From Lyophyllum atratum (lineage: Eukaryota; Basidiomycota; Agaricomycetes; Agaricales; Lyophyllaceae), in the NCBI GenBank assembly GCA_014905825.1, contig JACGCN010000014.1, forward strand, positions 992,001 through 1,056,000: a DNA stretch of 64,000 nt, in the 5' to 3' direction. Of the stretch, positions 28,976 through 42,900 are shown piece after piece (the stretch's first letter is position 1; every line of letters begins with the position of its first letter). The translations under genes and the position numbers were made by a program. The notes under the pieces are model-generated. The model did not search any database. It was not told the DNA's origin and was given only the letters and a program-made list of their open reading frames with translations.

Positions 28976-30562
28976 ATGGCCGACATCTCAATGACTCCCC
29001 CTCCAACCAACGAAGGGGCCGGTCCATCGGGCCTTGGCAAGCGAAAGCGATCCCCGGCGACATCGAAGCCGAGCTCCTCGAGCAAAAAGAAACCTCGACG
29101 CGCTGACAATCTTCGACGTAAGAAGCCGCAGAAACCTTCCGATTGCACCTGAAGCGGGATGCGGTACCAAAGGAGTCGAGGAAGACAAAGGTGCGCGGCT
29201 CGCATGCTCATTGTTCTGCAGATCCAAAATCCCCTTTCAGGAAGCACTGGAGCTCCATCTCCGTGTTCTCTGGCGCTTACCAGATCAGAACGCGATCCCT
29301 CCAAAGGTCACAGCCGAAGTCAAGACACCTTTTGCTCGCCGTTTCACCTCTGAAGCGCAGGTGAAGACCTCTGTGATTGCCGGTTTGGACCAGAACTCGG
29401 CGTATATCCAGAGTGCTCGAACAACTTTGGCCAACTTCATGAACTCGCTTGCAGACTCGGGGAGCAAGATTTCCTAACAGCATCAAACGCACCATCGGAG
29501 GACAATTTGATTATGATGTTCAGGACAGTGGCATGCCTCGGGCTCCAGCAGTGGGCACCTGACGTCCTAAGTCAAGATCCTGAGTCCTTCTACAATCTGC
29601 TTCACGAACATATTGCCTTGAAGACATTTGAACAGGTCGCAGCCGCCATGGGCTACGCTCACACGGGGATGAATCTATCCGACGTTCGCAACTTTGCGCT
29701 CATGCGTAAACTCTATCGAAATTTTGTGTTTTCTTATATGCATAATATCGCCAAAGCGGAGGATAAAAGTCCAGGGAGCGTGGCAAAGAGCAATCAGTTG
29801 GCTACTGTCTATAAACGCCGCATCGAGGTACGTTCTTCAGCTTTCGTTTGAGCTTCACAACTCTTTCTGATCAACCTCGATAGCTTGCTACTGGAAGATT
29901 GGACGTCTTTATGGCCCAAGGCATGAACAAGCGGATCATTGCTTTGGCTAGCGAGACTGAGGCTCATTCTGATGATGAGTTGACGGCGGAACAAGGCGTC
30001 GCAGCCAGGATATATACTATATCAAAGAGAAAGACAGTCGCTCCGACAAGGTGAAGAACTTCTTTAGAATGGCTGATAAGAAGCGCCTGGTGATGGCTAA
30101 GTCGAAGAGAGGAAAAGTCAGAAGTAAGTCATCATCCCGCTATTAAAAAGTCAGTGACTGATATTTCTTTCATCACACAGGCTGGAACGTCGCCGTGAAG
30201 ATCCTCCTATGCCGCAGCTATCAGAGCTCACAACACTTCCAAAGAAGGTCCCTATCGATTGGTTTCGACCCCCACTTATTGGAACAACACCTTGACGGTC
30301 CGTGAACGCGCCGACTATATTGCAAAGGGAATTTTTATCGCGCTCCCTCTCCCGGAGTTCTGCGAGACTTGGGAGCAGTGTGCGAAGTGGAAGAACTTAT
30401 CGGAGGCAGACTTCATGCTTACATATGGTAACGCGGGTAGTACTGGACAAGTACAACATTCCCACCGATGAGGAACTGGAACAACTTGACCGCTACGATG
30501 GGGATACGACAGATGAGGGGAGCGGGAGCGGTGGTGAAGATAACTCAGGTGACGAGGAGTAG
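28976..30562 (+). pseudogene. Accessory gene 1, copy 2 (frameshifted)
   Basis: This corresponds to the 466-codon gene of copy 1. It carries a missing G near 29146, an extra C near 29473, a missing G near 30005 and extra bases near 30112, 30265 and 30435, each of which shifts the frame. Introns and domain order are unchanged. The breaks look like consensus errors rather than decay, because flanking codons are otherwise identical. Confidence 0.65.
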
Positions 30563-30689
30563 AGCGTAGATTTTTGACATGTTTCTTTTCTTGCGTCGCG
30601 CAGGGCGCGTCAATATCAACTACCGGATTTATTTATTACAAGTCTAATTGTGCCAACTTGAATTGCTACAATAGGTCTTGAGACTACAA

Positions 30690-31425
30690 ACATCGGCAGT
30701 CTATGTGTTGATATTGACCGTTTTGCGCGCGCATCCCTCAAGCTGATATCGAGTTTCAAACAATCCTTAAGTAAATGCAGAAAAGATCTATATAGAATTG
30801 CGGTTAGTATTAGAGATTTAAGGCCGTAGTCTGTTGTCAATATTGACCATCGCGCGCCTGCGTCCCTACTAGTAGAGCTGATATGTAGTCCTAAACAATA
30901 CTTAAGTGAATGCAGATAATAGAGAACTTCAACACGTACTCAGATACAAATCTGATGCTCACGCATAGCAGTTGGACTTGCGTTAAAGCTTGCGGCTCTT
31001 ATGTCTAGTTATATAGAAACGCGGTGGTTAGTGAAGAAATAATATCAACCATCAGTTTTATTTACTACGGGTTTGTCGCAACATGTGCCAATTGTGTGGC
31101 TAGGTCTCGAGATGACCATGGGACATTCATTAATATTCAGGAAAGACTAAGAACTACGATACCAGTGGATCGACGTCAATGAAGATGGACTTGAGAGTCT
31201 AGTGAAGATTCAATGCGGCAGTCTATTATCGATACTGACCATCACGCGCGTCCTTACTAGTAAAGTTGATATGGAGTTTCAAGCGGTAATTGTGTGAATG
31301 CCGAAAAAAAGAACTTCAACAGTTACAGTCGTTGAATCTGATGCTCACGCACGAAGTTGGACTTGCGTTGAATCTTGCGGCTCTTGCGTCTATATAGAAT
31401 CGCGGTCAGTGAAGAGAAGATTAGT
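30690..31425. repeat. Degenerate repeats between accessory genes, copy 2
   Basis: These are the same three units as at 7780-8500, with a GGT insertion near 31025 and one substitution (G at the site matching 8263) that is shared with copy 3. Confidence 0.6.
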
Positions 31426-31667
31426 GGATTGATCGAGTGACTACATACTCACAAGTTAGGCAAATCGAGTTGTTTGGTGATGTTGAGACAGGAACGCGCG
31501 AGGCGTGAAAAGGTATGTCCACTATATCGCGTTTCGCCTGGGCGCACGCTGGACAGCCATCCAGCTTCATGTGAGTTTGATTTCTGTTTACTTTCAACAT
31601 TCTCACCAAGGAACTCGACTTATCCCGGATTTCTCTATAGGTGATCTATTTTTACACGTCGAGAGCC

Positions 31668-33166
31668 ATGTCGCAGCCCCTCGCGCCCGACCACGACCGC
31701 AAGCTGAATCATCCTTGCCATTGTCAACCTCTCTCGTCTCCTGGAGACTCCTTTCGATTCAACACCCGCCTTTAAGCCTAGGGATGGAATTGACGCTAGG
31801 TGCGTCGCCGGCACCTTCCTACCCAAACACTGACCCCATATGTCTCCCACAGCAACCCCCCGGGAAGCCCCAATCACTGCCAAACCGCTTGACGCCCATG
31901 GCTTGCTGCGGTTACAGCGTAAGCTCACCCGACGGCACTCGGATCCCCTATCATCTTCCGACTAATCCCAATGACTTCGCCCGCCTCACCACCCTCGTCT
32001 TCGACTGATCTCACCCAATCGCCTCCACCTCGGTAATCTCGAGTTTACCATCGAACGGAATCCGCACTACGCGTGCAAGGGCGAGGTGAGCAGAAGGTAT
32101 CTCCTGCGCGAGAGCAAGACGAACGCAACGCTCAAGGTCAGTCCGTTCCTCCTCATCTCCCTTACTTCCTTACTTCCCCTCACATTACATTACATCTCAT
32201 CCCCCAGCTAACAACGCACCTAACGCACCTCCCCTCCTCCGCCTGTGCCCCCGCCGCCTCCCCCTCCTCCGCCCCCACCACCTCCACCTCCACAAACACA
32301 TTCACCCCCCTCCCCTCCCCAAAGGCGAGATCCTCACCGGCATCTCCAACATCCTCTGCTCCCCTCCTCCCCCGGCATCATAGGCGAACACGACGTCTAC
32401 CGCGTGCGCCCCAAGGGCCTCGACCTCTACGGGCCGTACTACGACCAGGAGGAGTTGGAATTTGATCTCCTCGGCGGGCGGGCTGTCTCTTCCAACTCTT
32501 CCAAAACCAAGAAGGGGAAGGGGAAGGGGGATGAGAACGAGGAGAAGCTGGAGAAAGATCTGGACCACCCCTTCTGCTCCTCCAAGGAGAGGAAGGGAGA
32601 GGGCCCCGACGCAGTCGTTTGACCCGTCACGGCTTCCGTTGGCGTATGGCCCGAAGACGACGGAGACGCTGATTGAGGTGCTGTTTAACCCTGTGAGGAC
32701 GACGCATGAGGCGAGGGAGAGCCCGTTTACGGTTGTATGTGCCGCCGGAGCCGAGGGGTGCTGCTCATGGTAAGAATGGGGGCGAGCAGTGTGGCGAGCT
32801 CGCCGGGGGTGTCGTATATTACGTCGCCACGGTCGTTTGTGCCACCGCGTCTCCGCCTTTGACCGCCTCTCCGGCTCGCTCCCCTCACCCCCGCCCCCGC
32901 CCTCGTCATCCGCGTCCTACCCCCCCGCCTCTTCTTCCGCGACACCGAGACCCGAATTTTTCCTCCTCCTCGTCCACGCCCAAGCCCAAACCAAAGCCGC
33001 CGCCCAAGAGAGCAGGGAGCGCGGGGGTATCGGCGCCGGGCTTGGGATCATGGGGCTCGGGCTGGGGATGGGCGTCGGTATGGGCGTGGGTTTCGGTGTT
33101 AGTAATCATATTAGTAGTCGGGCTCAAGTCCCATTTTTTGACAACGCCGCCACGCGACGGAGCTGA
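31668..33166 (+). pseudogene. Accessory gene 2, copy 2 (uninterrupted by a transposon)
   Basis: This copy shows the state without the insertion: the coding segment crosses the target site (GAGCAGTG near 32784) directly into the SSPGVSYITSPRSF-equivalent sequence. Several one-base indels (near 31762, 32306, 32362, 32562 and 32733) break the frame. The Gly-rich hydrophobic segment and stop at 33166 are kept. Confidence 0.4.
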
Positions 33167-33457
33167 GTATATCTGGTCCCAAGCCATGGACGACGCTCTC
33201 TGGCAGTACGTCTCCCTCCCAAGCGTGGCGGAGAACAACCTGTCGACGGCGCCACCCACAATGCCCACCACCACCACCGTCCCTTGGCTGCGCCGCCGCT
33301 ATCGCTGCTGCACGGCGCAGCGCACTTCTTTTCTTTTTCATTGAACTCTTGCTTGTATCATTAGCTGTCATGCACTAGTTAGACTCGAATATATATTCAT
33401 CGTTTTCTACTTCGTTTTACTTCTAAGCTAATAGTCTGCATAGATCCCAAGACCTTA

Positions 33458-36400
33458 CTACTGGCGTCCTCTGTTCAACGCCCAACAAACTACCAATGTT
33501 TCCCTATCAATTCCATAAGTACCTGCTGGTCGCTGGAATGTGGTGAGGTGAGTGACGACATGGGTCAGCTCAATGATGATGAGGTTTCCAGAGGGAAGTG
33601 TGTCCACAATTCTTGACATAAACCCGGGATACTGACTGAATGGTGCCTTTGCCTCCTCTTGAGCTGGCAGTGACTGATGTGGTCGAACTGCTATGAAAGT
33701 ATGCATTGACCCCTCCAGTGGAAGCCTCCAGATTGTTTCAATGAACCCTGTATCATGAGCTTGTGCCAGAGGGTTGTAGAACTGTATGGCACTGTTCCCT
33801 CTGTGCGAGCTTGTGCAGCTGAACGTACATTCACCACGACGTATCTGCAGTGGGCGCTGAGCCTGTGAAGGGAGAACAAGTGCGTTTGGAGGATGGGGAA
33901 AGTCATTGCGGGCACGGTATGGTCGCCCTGTTCGCTGGAGGTAGTGAAGCAGAGCATCGTACTCCACATCTTCAAGGCTAGGAGCCTTCGCTAAGACTTT
34001 GGCTGCCTCTGAAGGTGTAACAGATACCCGGATGCCATCTTTGAATGCATCTTCCGGCTCAAGAATGTCTGCGAAGTCCTTTAGGGCATCGTCACCATGA
34101 AGCAGTGCGTGTATGTGTGCTCTGCGACTCATCTGACGGAGCATTGTGAGATCCATGTCTCCTAGTATCCGGATTAGCCGCTGAATGTCATACGAAGTTG
34201 GAGCAAGGACTTACTGAGCCGATTATTTGTATTGATATTCTGTAACATTCCATTCATTCGCTCTCCCGGGAATTCACTGAAAGATGCCAGAGGCCCCCAA
34301 TACTTCAAAAGGGCAGCATTGTGCATCGCATAGTGATGATTCGGCTTTTCTGCTCTGTGTGGGAAGAGCTGTTGAATGCCAGTCCGATACTGGATATAAT
34401 GTTCTGTAAAGGCATCGGCATCGGCATTGGAGGTCTTGTATGATGCGATGATGTTCGTAGCAGTGACCAGGTGATAGAAGCAGAAGAAATGCTGGCGATG
34501 AAAGTCCGTAGCAGTAGGAATGTACCAGAACTCAGGAACAACAACAGGGAAAATACAGGTGAACAGGGAGAGGTATTCATGAGCTTTAAGCTTGCCATGT
34601 CGTTTTTCACCAAGATTCGTCGGTGGGCGGTGTACCCATGTTGGAAGAGTAATGTCCTTGATACAGTCCCTGATAGCCTCTATCTCAGTAGCTTTGAAGC
34701 TAAAGCGCTGGATGTCGACAGGAACATAGTCGTCGTCGTCCTTATCCTCATCATCATCATCGTCGTCGTATGCATAGGGAAGTGTATGATCTGTGGCTGT
34801 AGGTGTCGAGGATGAGGATGAGCCTGATAGTTGTGAGCTGCTCCGTGTGGTACTGCTCCGTGTGGTAGTAGATGAAGAAAGAAGATGGTGAGGGAAACAA
34901 GGGTGGTTGTGCATGTCCAGGGTTAGATTCATCAGCCTCTTGGGAAAGTTCGTCCAGCTCGTCAGCAGAATCTGTGACATCCATATCCGACCACTCCTCA
35001 TCTTTATCCAGCTCTTTAACTTTCTCGCTTTCAGCCTCGTCTGGCCCAATAAGCCAAAGACAGCGCAGGTGGTGCTGTAAGATACCCTCAATCCAGTTAT
35101 GCATAAAACCTAGCACAACATGTTTGACAGGGTCCCAATATGGCAGGCGGTTTGCAATGGAGTCCAGCGTACACCAGTTTCTTTCTCTAGCGCAGTTCGA
35201 CCAGCTTTTGTTGTTGTAGAAAGCCATTCCTGTGCCTGTGCTCGAACTTCAGCACTATCACGTGCCTGCCAAGATGCGAGATCAAGTTCTGCTAGCTGCT
35301 CTAGAGTACAAAGGCAAAAGGAGCAGAACATCCTGGCAGAGTGCCCCAAGAAGCCAGCAGTTTTCCGACTCCCCTCAAGATCAGCGATTAGAGGTGCAGT
35401 CTTCACCTGTGCAGAAACACATTCTGGATGGTGGAATGTCGGTACAAGTTGGCCTGGTGCTGAACCATACTTAAGAACAGACGTAATGACAGGCTCAAGA
35501 AGATGGCAGATAGTCAAGGCATCAGGAAGACGGGGAGGAGGTGTCAGACCAATAATAAAGGTATTCTCAGGTTTATAGCGAAGATGAGGGGAAGGTTCAA
35601 GCAGTAGAGCACGATTGCACCGCACGATACTTTTTTACCTATTTACACAATGAGTAATTTGTATACTAAAAGCCATGATTAACTTACCAGCTATTTTGTT
35701 CGTAAGAGGGTTGAACCAATCAATGTAGATCCCAAACATCAAATGATATGGTGACTGTAGAAAACCATACAAGTCCCTCCATGCAGGACTATCCTGAATG
35801 TCACCCATAGTAGCACCAAAGGCAGCTGGCGGATGATTTATGCGCCGTTGGAAAGTCTCCAACAGACTATCTTCGATAGTCTTCTGAGACAGAAAGAATT
35901 CCAGCCAAGAATCAAAAGATTGTGTAGTGTACAGGCATGCTGGAACCCATTTGGGCCCTTTCTGAGTATTCTGAATCTTCCACAACTCCGCGTCGCAAGG
36001 ACGGGATTTGGGAGAAGCCCGCCGCCCACATTTACGAGGAATAGGACGTGGGTGGAGGGAGAAGCAGCTAGGACAGCAAGCAGTCCGAACAAGTTCTGGC
36101 TCTGTGCAATGCAACGAGTATGCAGTGCGGACATCGTGAGGAACCCTGATGTCCGAGAGCTTAACATTGACCCCAGATGATACGAGAGATACCGCAACAA
36201 GATGGAGGGCTGCAGAGACTATGAACTGAATTGCCCTTAGAATCTTGTTGGCAACAGAGCGGCTGACACCAGCTCGGATGTGGAGCCAGACAACCAGAAT
36301 GCTAATCATCTTTACGATCAGTGCGATCGGAAAGTCAATTGCTGTAGATTTTCAGCGAGAATCCAATGGGAAAAATCTTATCACTCACCTTTTGGAATAT

Positions 36401-36590
36401 TCGAGCTCCTTTGAGGCCTCCGTTCAGAGCTTGGGGATGTCGCCCGCTTTCTCTTGGGTGAAGCAGGGCGTTTGTCCCGTTTTTCATGCTCCAGACGGGT
36501 TGTATAGCTGACTTGCTGTCCTGGTAGTACAACACCATTGATACTGACAGTCTTTGACCTGCAGATGGTGCAAGTACATAAGACTAGCAT
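33458..36590 (-). pseudogene. CACTA/tnp2-class transposase, copy 2 (frameshifted)
   Basis: It has the same four exons as copy 1. Differences that shift the frame are an extra G near 34206 at a splice donor, an extra A near 34880, two extra bases near 35152, and a missing G near 35590. The last exon (234 codons) and the zinc-finger exons remain open. Confidence 0.8.
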
Positions 36591-37393
36591 GGGAGATTGT
36601 GTTTGGGGAGGAGGACAGATTATCAGTCGTTATCTCACGCAGTTCGATGCGTTGATCAGTTTGGAACCTATTACATAATTGACAAATATTTTCCCACAAC
36701 TGCCGAACGACTCCAGGCCAAGTCCGGACCAACTGCCTTAACGGAGGTTGAAACTCAACCCACTCGGAGTTTGCCTCTGGTGTTAGTGATACTTACCGAG
36801 TTTTAGAGCTGTTGCTACCTGGTTGTGGGCCAAGATTGTCCAAGCATGCCTTGACATAGTCTTGGAGGAACACAAGTACCATGTTATCTGCAAGCAGAAA
36901 AAAATGTCACTTCCAAGCGAACGACGCATTGACTTCTATAAACAACCAGAGGAGTGGAATGGGATGCATTGTCTCATCAAGGTTCCCGAGACAGACATTG
37001 ATCGACTTATTGCGGAGCATGCTGATCAACTGTAGTGGTTTGCAAACAAGTATACCAAGTCATCGGGAGCCCAAATCTTGTGGCATCGGAGGGATGGAAC
37101 ATATTTAGATTGAACAGATGGAGCATGATTCTAGCCTTTCCTAGCTACATAATAATCGAATTATCTTCTTGTCCTCGTTACTATCCAAGATCATTTGAGA
37201 CAAGCAGCTGAGTATTAGTCTCGGACATCAGCAATTCTGTCAAAGCGATTCCGTCAAAGCTATACTGCCAAAGCGAATCGGTCCAAGCGACTCCGTCAAA
37301 GCAGCATATTTGAGCCAAAGCGCTCACCTACCTCAACTTATAAATCCGGTGAGTAGCTTAGCATGCAATCACCCTCATTTATCTAGTGTTTAA

Positions 37394-37992
37394 AAGTCCA
37401 GTCACTGTGACTGAAAATAACTGGACTGTAACTGATCTGTGACTGGTAATGACCGGACTTCCAGTCCAGTATTTTTATAATCTGGAATTCTGCGTAACTG
37501 GAAATAATTTGTGACCGGTCATTTCTATACATACTATATACCTGATTATAGCCCCGTTGTAGGGCTTCAAGATGATTCTTGGGTCAAATAAATCGGATGA
37601 GAACTGAATGTGCTATGGCCAAAACAATTTCGGAACACCGAGTTTGAGTGAAGACTGTACTAAGCGTCTTAATCAGCTCATATCTCAGTCAGATCTTATT
37701 GAATTCTCACGACCCAGGGTTCATCCGAAAGGTGGAAGCATTCTCTACATTATATATGACATTATAGAGCCGGTTATCGCCAGTCATAACCGGCTTAGGA
37801 CCGGTTTTATGAAAACAGGTCAAAACCGGTCATAGAACTGATTGTGACTGATGGTGACTGGTCGCCATCAGTTCAGTTCGGTTTTTGGAGTTTTAAGCAT
37901 CACATGTGACCAGTTACGGTCCGATCTTGCCTAATTTGGCAAAAAAAACCGGACTTGACCTGACTTTAAATCACTACATTTATCTAAACAGA
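37394..37992 (+). promoter_or_regulatory. Upstream module B, copy 2
   Basis: It matches 15282-15880 with small indels (for example one T less near 37471). It ends at the zinc-ribbon ATG (37993). The AGCCGGTTAT/ATAACCGGCT stem is conserved. Confidence 0.45.
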
Positions 37993-39928
37993 ATGCCACT
38001 GCATTCACAGATTCTCAACCGTTGCTGCTCTGGCTGTTCTCACTATTCTGATCCATACCTTGACAAGGATGGTCACTGCGGCCATTGTAATCAGCGCACC
38101 AACAAAACCTTCCAGGAAGGCGTGAAGACTTGCAATACTTGTGGCGCTTCTCATGAGCTGATGACTGGAACTCAATGCGGCATTTGCAAAGCCAGAGAGA
38201 ACCAGGCTGACAAGAAATGGCCTTCTTGTCACAGTTGCGGTGATGTCTACCAGTTCTTATATCCTGGTACCAACTGCGGAGGTTGCAACAAATATTGTAT
38301 GTCCTTTCAAGTCATCCCGCTGTTTTCATGACCTTAATGTCCCCCTTAGGAGGCACAGTTGGCGCCTCGGTTCGAAATGCTCTCGCGCAAGCTCCCAACC
38401 CGAGAGACCCTGGACCACCTCCAGCACCTCTTGCACGCACAATGAACATCCTTCAGGAGGTACACTATTCTTCTTGTTATTTTAGTACCAGCGTAGCTGA
38501 CATGCTGCCAGAATTTTGGCCTGTCCAGCTCCATTGTTGAAGGCATGCGTAGCGCTGGTGACCGAGCCAGAGCCAAGTCTGCCTATCCTCAACATGTCCC
38601 CAAGGGCAACCTTCATGGCGCTGCAGCCACCATGAGACTCAGAGAGGGAAAGCCCCTGGGCAATATTACTATTAAGGTAGGTTAAGCCTCGTGTCCCAGT
38701 TTGCTTATCTTAACTTGTAGTAATAGGTCACAAAGGCATTCAATCACAAGCTGCCCAAGGTGAAGCGGGATATGGATCTAGACCCTTTTCAGTAACTGTT
38801 GCTCCCGAGAAAGCATTCATGGAGGTCCTTGAGAACATTCGAGTTCATCTGGACTTGCATTGCTGCGACAATTATGGCTACCGGGTCCACGCAGTGTACA
38901 TAGCTCCTCTTCATCGTTTAGTCTCCTATTTATGACTACGATTTCAGCAATGACTTCGTGCTTCGGTTCGTAGACTTCGATACAAAGGTTGAGGACCATT
39001 ACACTGGCCTAAGTGTAGGCGAATTATGGACGTCCTTCCCACCCGGCGCCCCACAGATCTCGGCAAAGAACTTGAAGATGAAAGTACTTGACTTCACTGT
39101 AAAAAGCTGAAGTTTACCCCTAAGGTTATTGCTACTTACCCTCATCTCTCATCCTTACTCATTTTCAGTGCTCCAGAATGATGTTACTCCCAGCCTCTCT
39201 CCGCATAAGTGAACAAATACTACACTTTCAACTTCTGAGACTGAGGGGCCGTCACTTAAACATAACTTCTCCCGAAGTTCTCTTCTATCTCGAGCTCTTG
39301 TACTTATCATGTCTGTTGACAGGACGGACCTACTTGACAGTCATTGAGGCAGAAGAGTTTTTTGATATCGGAGTACCCAATCACTTCCCATCGCTTGAGA
39401 AGAACAAACGCCACCTTAAGCAGGAGCTCTGGCGTCAACAGCTAGCCACTCAATGTGTTGGGGAGTTCATGGTAGTAGTCATGGCTAAGAGGATTTCAGC
39501 AGCTGGTATGTGACACTACGATAGATGGTAGACTATACCTAATAACTTCCTTAGACATCAGGGTCGCTTCTGGCTTTATTCTCACAGTAGACAGCAGGCC
39601 GGACATGGGGCAAACCTTACTCGTTGACCCGATGCTAAGTAACACCCATATGCAGAAGTTTTCTGAATGCTGGGCAGAATATCAGCCTGCTTGATAAAAC
39701 CTGCGATGCATTTGCCCACTTCTCATTAGAGAACTCGGGTGGTGAGCTGGTTTTCTCTGACATTCAAGGTTCGTCCATGTTGTAAGTGCTACCTTATCCC
39801 GTATTGAGTGTCATTTAACCCCAACCCTTACTCAGGCTGTGATCAACTCACCTCAAGGACAGAAGAAGATCTTGATCACTGATCTTCATGGCATTGATAC
39901 CTCACGAGCTCAGCTGCATAGTGATCTG

Positions 39929-42900
39929 CAAGGGTAACCCTGGGGTGTCCAGACGTTAACCCCTACCCGCACCCGTCAAAACCCCGACCCGCGCTCAAGG
40001 GTACGGGTACCCGTTCCCACGGGTGAGGGTAAATCAAGGGGTTTGAAGGGTATAGCTACCCGCCGGGTCGATGTCAAGGGTATATGCTACATACCGAGAA
40101 GGAGCAGTAATGGAATATGTATTAGGTCTATGGCAATAATAAAACTACTTTACTCATCCCCATCAATCTCCACAACACCTCCAGTAGTGGCTATCTTGAG
40201 TTCGGGAAGCTTGGAGGCAGTGACGATATCGGAGGTTTGAACGAGCCCAGCTTTGAACCAGGCACCGAGGCACATGAGCGAGCGCGTCGATTCGGCAGAT
40301 AGGCGGTTCCGAATATGGGATAGCAGGATGCGGCCTTGGGAGAAGACACGCTCGACGTCAACAGAGGTAGCTAAGAGAATAGTCAGTGTCAGAATTCAAT
40401 CTATTGAGTAATGTACGCACCAGGTATGCTGTGATAGTTTAATGCCATCCTCGATAGACGAGGATAGACAACTTGCCGTGCCCTCCACCACCCAAGAACG
40501 TCCACAACCTTCTCCCTATCCTCCTCTAGGTAACATGACAATTCATCCGTGACGGTCCGAGATGCTGGACGCGTCTCGAGCATGTCCGAGAGGTCGTCGA
40601 ACATGTTGGCTGATGTCGACGACTGCAAGATAATTTGTCAACTTCAAAGACCAGAAAAGGGATGAAGAACTTGCCTTGGTTGCCGGAGCGGCTGTTGATG
40701 GTTCGTCGAACTCCATGTCCGCATACGACCTCTCAAACTCCTCCTTCACAATGCCGATAGCCGTTTCTATCCAATCCTCCGGCCATCGAGCCTTCTTGAG
40801 ATAGTCAAGCTTGTATGAGGGATGAAGAACTTTGGTGGGGATAGAATCAGAGAAAGGCGACTCGGACATATATGATAAATTGACTTACTTGTCGCAATCC
40901 GATAAACATCGGACATGTCAGTGAGGTCGTAGTAATGATTGAGTAGTTTGGCGCCGACTGCGAGAGCGGCTTTGATCGCAGGCAAGTAGCTCGACTCCGT
41001 GGCATCGGTGGCCAGCGCCTCGTCAATCTTGTCCATTGCCGGTAGAACGCGCGCGATGTTTGATGATGCCTTGGAGAAGGAGAGCGTTGCCTCCTTGAAT
41101 ACCTACAAAAAGTCATGATCAGATCTCGCTACACACCTTCAAGAGGAGCTGAAAGAAACTCACCTTGAGCACCTTGCAGAGCTGTGCTGCTAGGACCCAT
41201 TCTTCCTGGCTCATTTCGTATTGCCGAAGCTCGAACTTGCGATTCGCCGTCAATTCATCGATTGCCGTGCGATACTCGATAGCGAATTTGAGCATGTCAT
41301 ATGTGGAGTTCCATCGGGTCTTCACATCGCGAGGAATCATGCGAGCTGATAATTCGAGGCGGTCGAGGATGCGGAACCATTCTGGTAGAGCGAGCGTTGA
41401 AGAGTTCTTGACAGCAAAGACTCGACGAAGCTGGACATGCGGTTAGGGTTATTGATCACGAGGACAAACACTTACAACTCACTTTGTTGAGTACCATTCG
41501 CACAGGTAGAACCTCATCATGGACATCGTCGTCATCGTCGTCGAGCTCGTCGAGCTCAGGAAACTGCTCATCATCCTCTTCGCCCTCTTCGCCTTCCCCC
41601 CCGTCACCCTCAATATTATCTTCAAGCTCGTCCAACTCGTCAAAGGCATCTCAGCTGTCGCCCTCGGATTTCTTTCTTGGCTCGAATTGCTGAATAATCT
41701 TCTTTGCAACGAGGTTCACGATGTGCAAGAAACAGCGAACACGCGATTTTGGACCACGAAATTTCGGGAGGATGCGAGCTAGCTTGGTGGTCATAGTGTT
41801 GTTTGGACTTGCGTTATCAGCTGCTAGGGCAAGGATCTGACTTCGGTAAGTACATGATCATCTGCTGCGAAGGCAAAGTTGTATTCACCTTTTGCTCGAT
41901 GCCAAATTCTTTCAGTGCATTAGCAAATTCTCGCGCTAGATTTACGCCTGAATGCGACTGGGCAACTTCAATGATATCGAGAAGGAAGGATAAAGGTACG
42001 CCGTTCTGTTCTAGATGCACCGTAATGGCGACATATGCCTTGTGATTAGGTGATGTCCATCCATCCGTCGCGAAGCTCAACGACCCTTCGTAGTCCTTGC
42101 AACAAGTTAGTATCAAACAGAAGCTATCACAGATAAAGCTCACTGACCTGAAAAAACTTAGCAATCCTTTTTTCGTCTGCTTGAAGACGTGCTTGACATC
42201 TCGAGCAACCGTGGCAGCCGACGGGATACGATAGTGGGGCCGACTGGTTTTCATCAACATTTGGAACCCTCGGTCCTCGACAATCGAGAACGGCCCTCAT
42301 CAATTCCGACACCCACTTCACAATTTCGGCTCTTTGAGAGATGACGAGTTAGTGTTATGGTTTAATATTGGTAAGGAGCAGTCACCTTGATTCCTCACTG
42401 GTGTGCTGACGATGCATGTAGCTCATGACACCTTTTCCCTCAAGCCTCGAAAACATCGCAGCAATGTTTCCGTTCGGCGTATTCTTCAACTTGCCAACCG
42501 CCTCACGGACTTTCGAAAGGTCCTTCAACTCATAAGCCTTCTCGAAAGCCTCGTCACCCCAGCACTTCTTACAGTGCGCTCGAAGATTCGACGTTGATCC
42601 CTTGTCATTGGTATCAAGATACCTACGGATTCTCGCTCCGCACCCGACAGCCGCACATTTGAAGATGTGACACCGCCTACCGTTAATGGATTCGATGGTC
42701 GGGATAGGCTCGAAGAAGCCATAGATCGGTGAGTCCCATCCCTCCATGAGCCGCGCTGTTATTGACGTGATTAATACAGCTTTCATTGACGATCATGACG
42801 CACCAAGTTCTTGCTCAGGGGTTTCAGCACCCGAATCGGTCCCCTTTCGTCCGCCGCCCTTCACAGCCTTCTCGCCTTTCTTCCTCGGAACGAACTCCTT

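Larger units (their letters stand above)
28631..36782. mobile_element. CACTA-like composite transposon, copy 2 (8152 bp)
   Basis: It has the same ends and TTA duplications (28628-28630 and 36783-36785) as copy 1, without the 791-bp internal insertion. Confidence 0.85.
27468..37035 (+). pseudogene. rve-like integrase pseudogene, copy 2
   Basis: It has the same exon layout as copy 1, with the CACTA-like element in the intron after 28601 and the last exon at 36807-37035. Added frame breaks include a missing A near 27597, an extra C near 27610 and an extra C near 28162 that stops the core-domain frame early. Only the second half of the upstream module is present (27114-27467). Confidence 0.75.
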
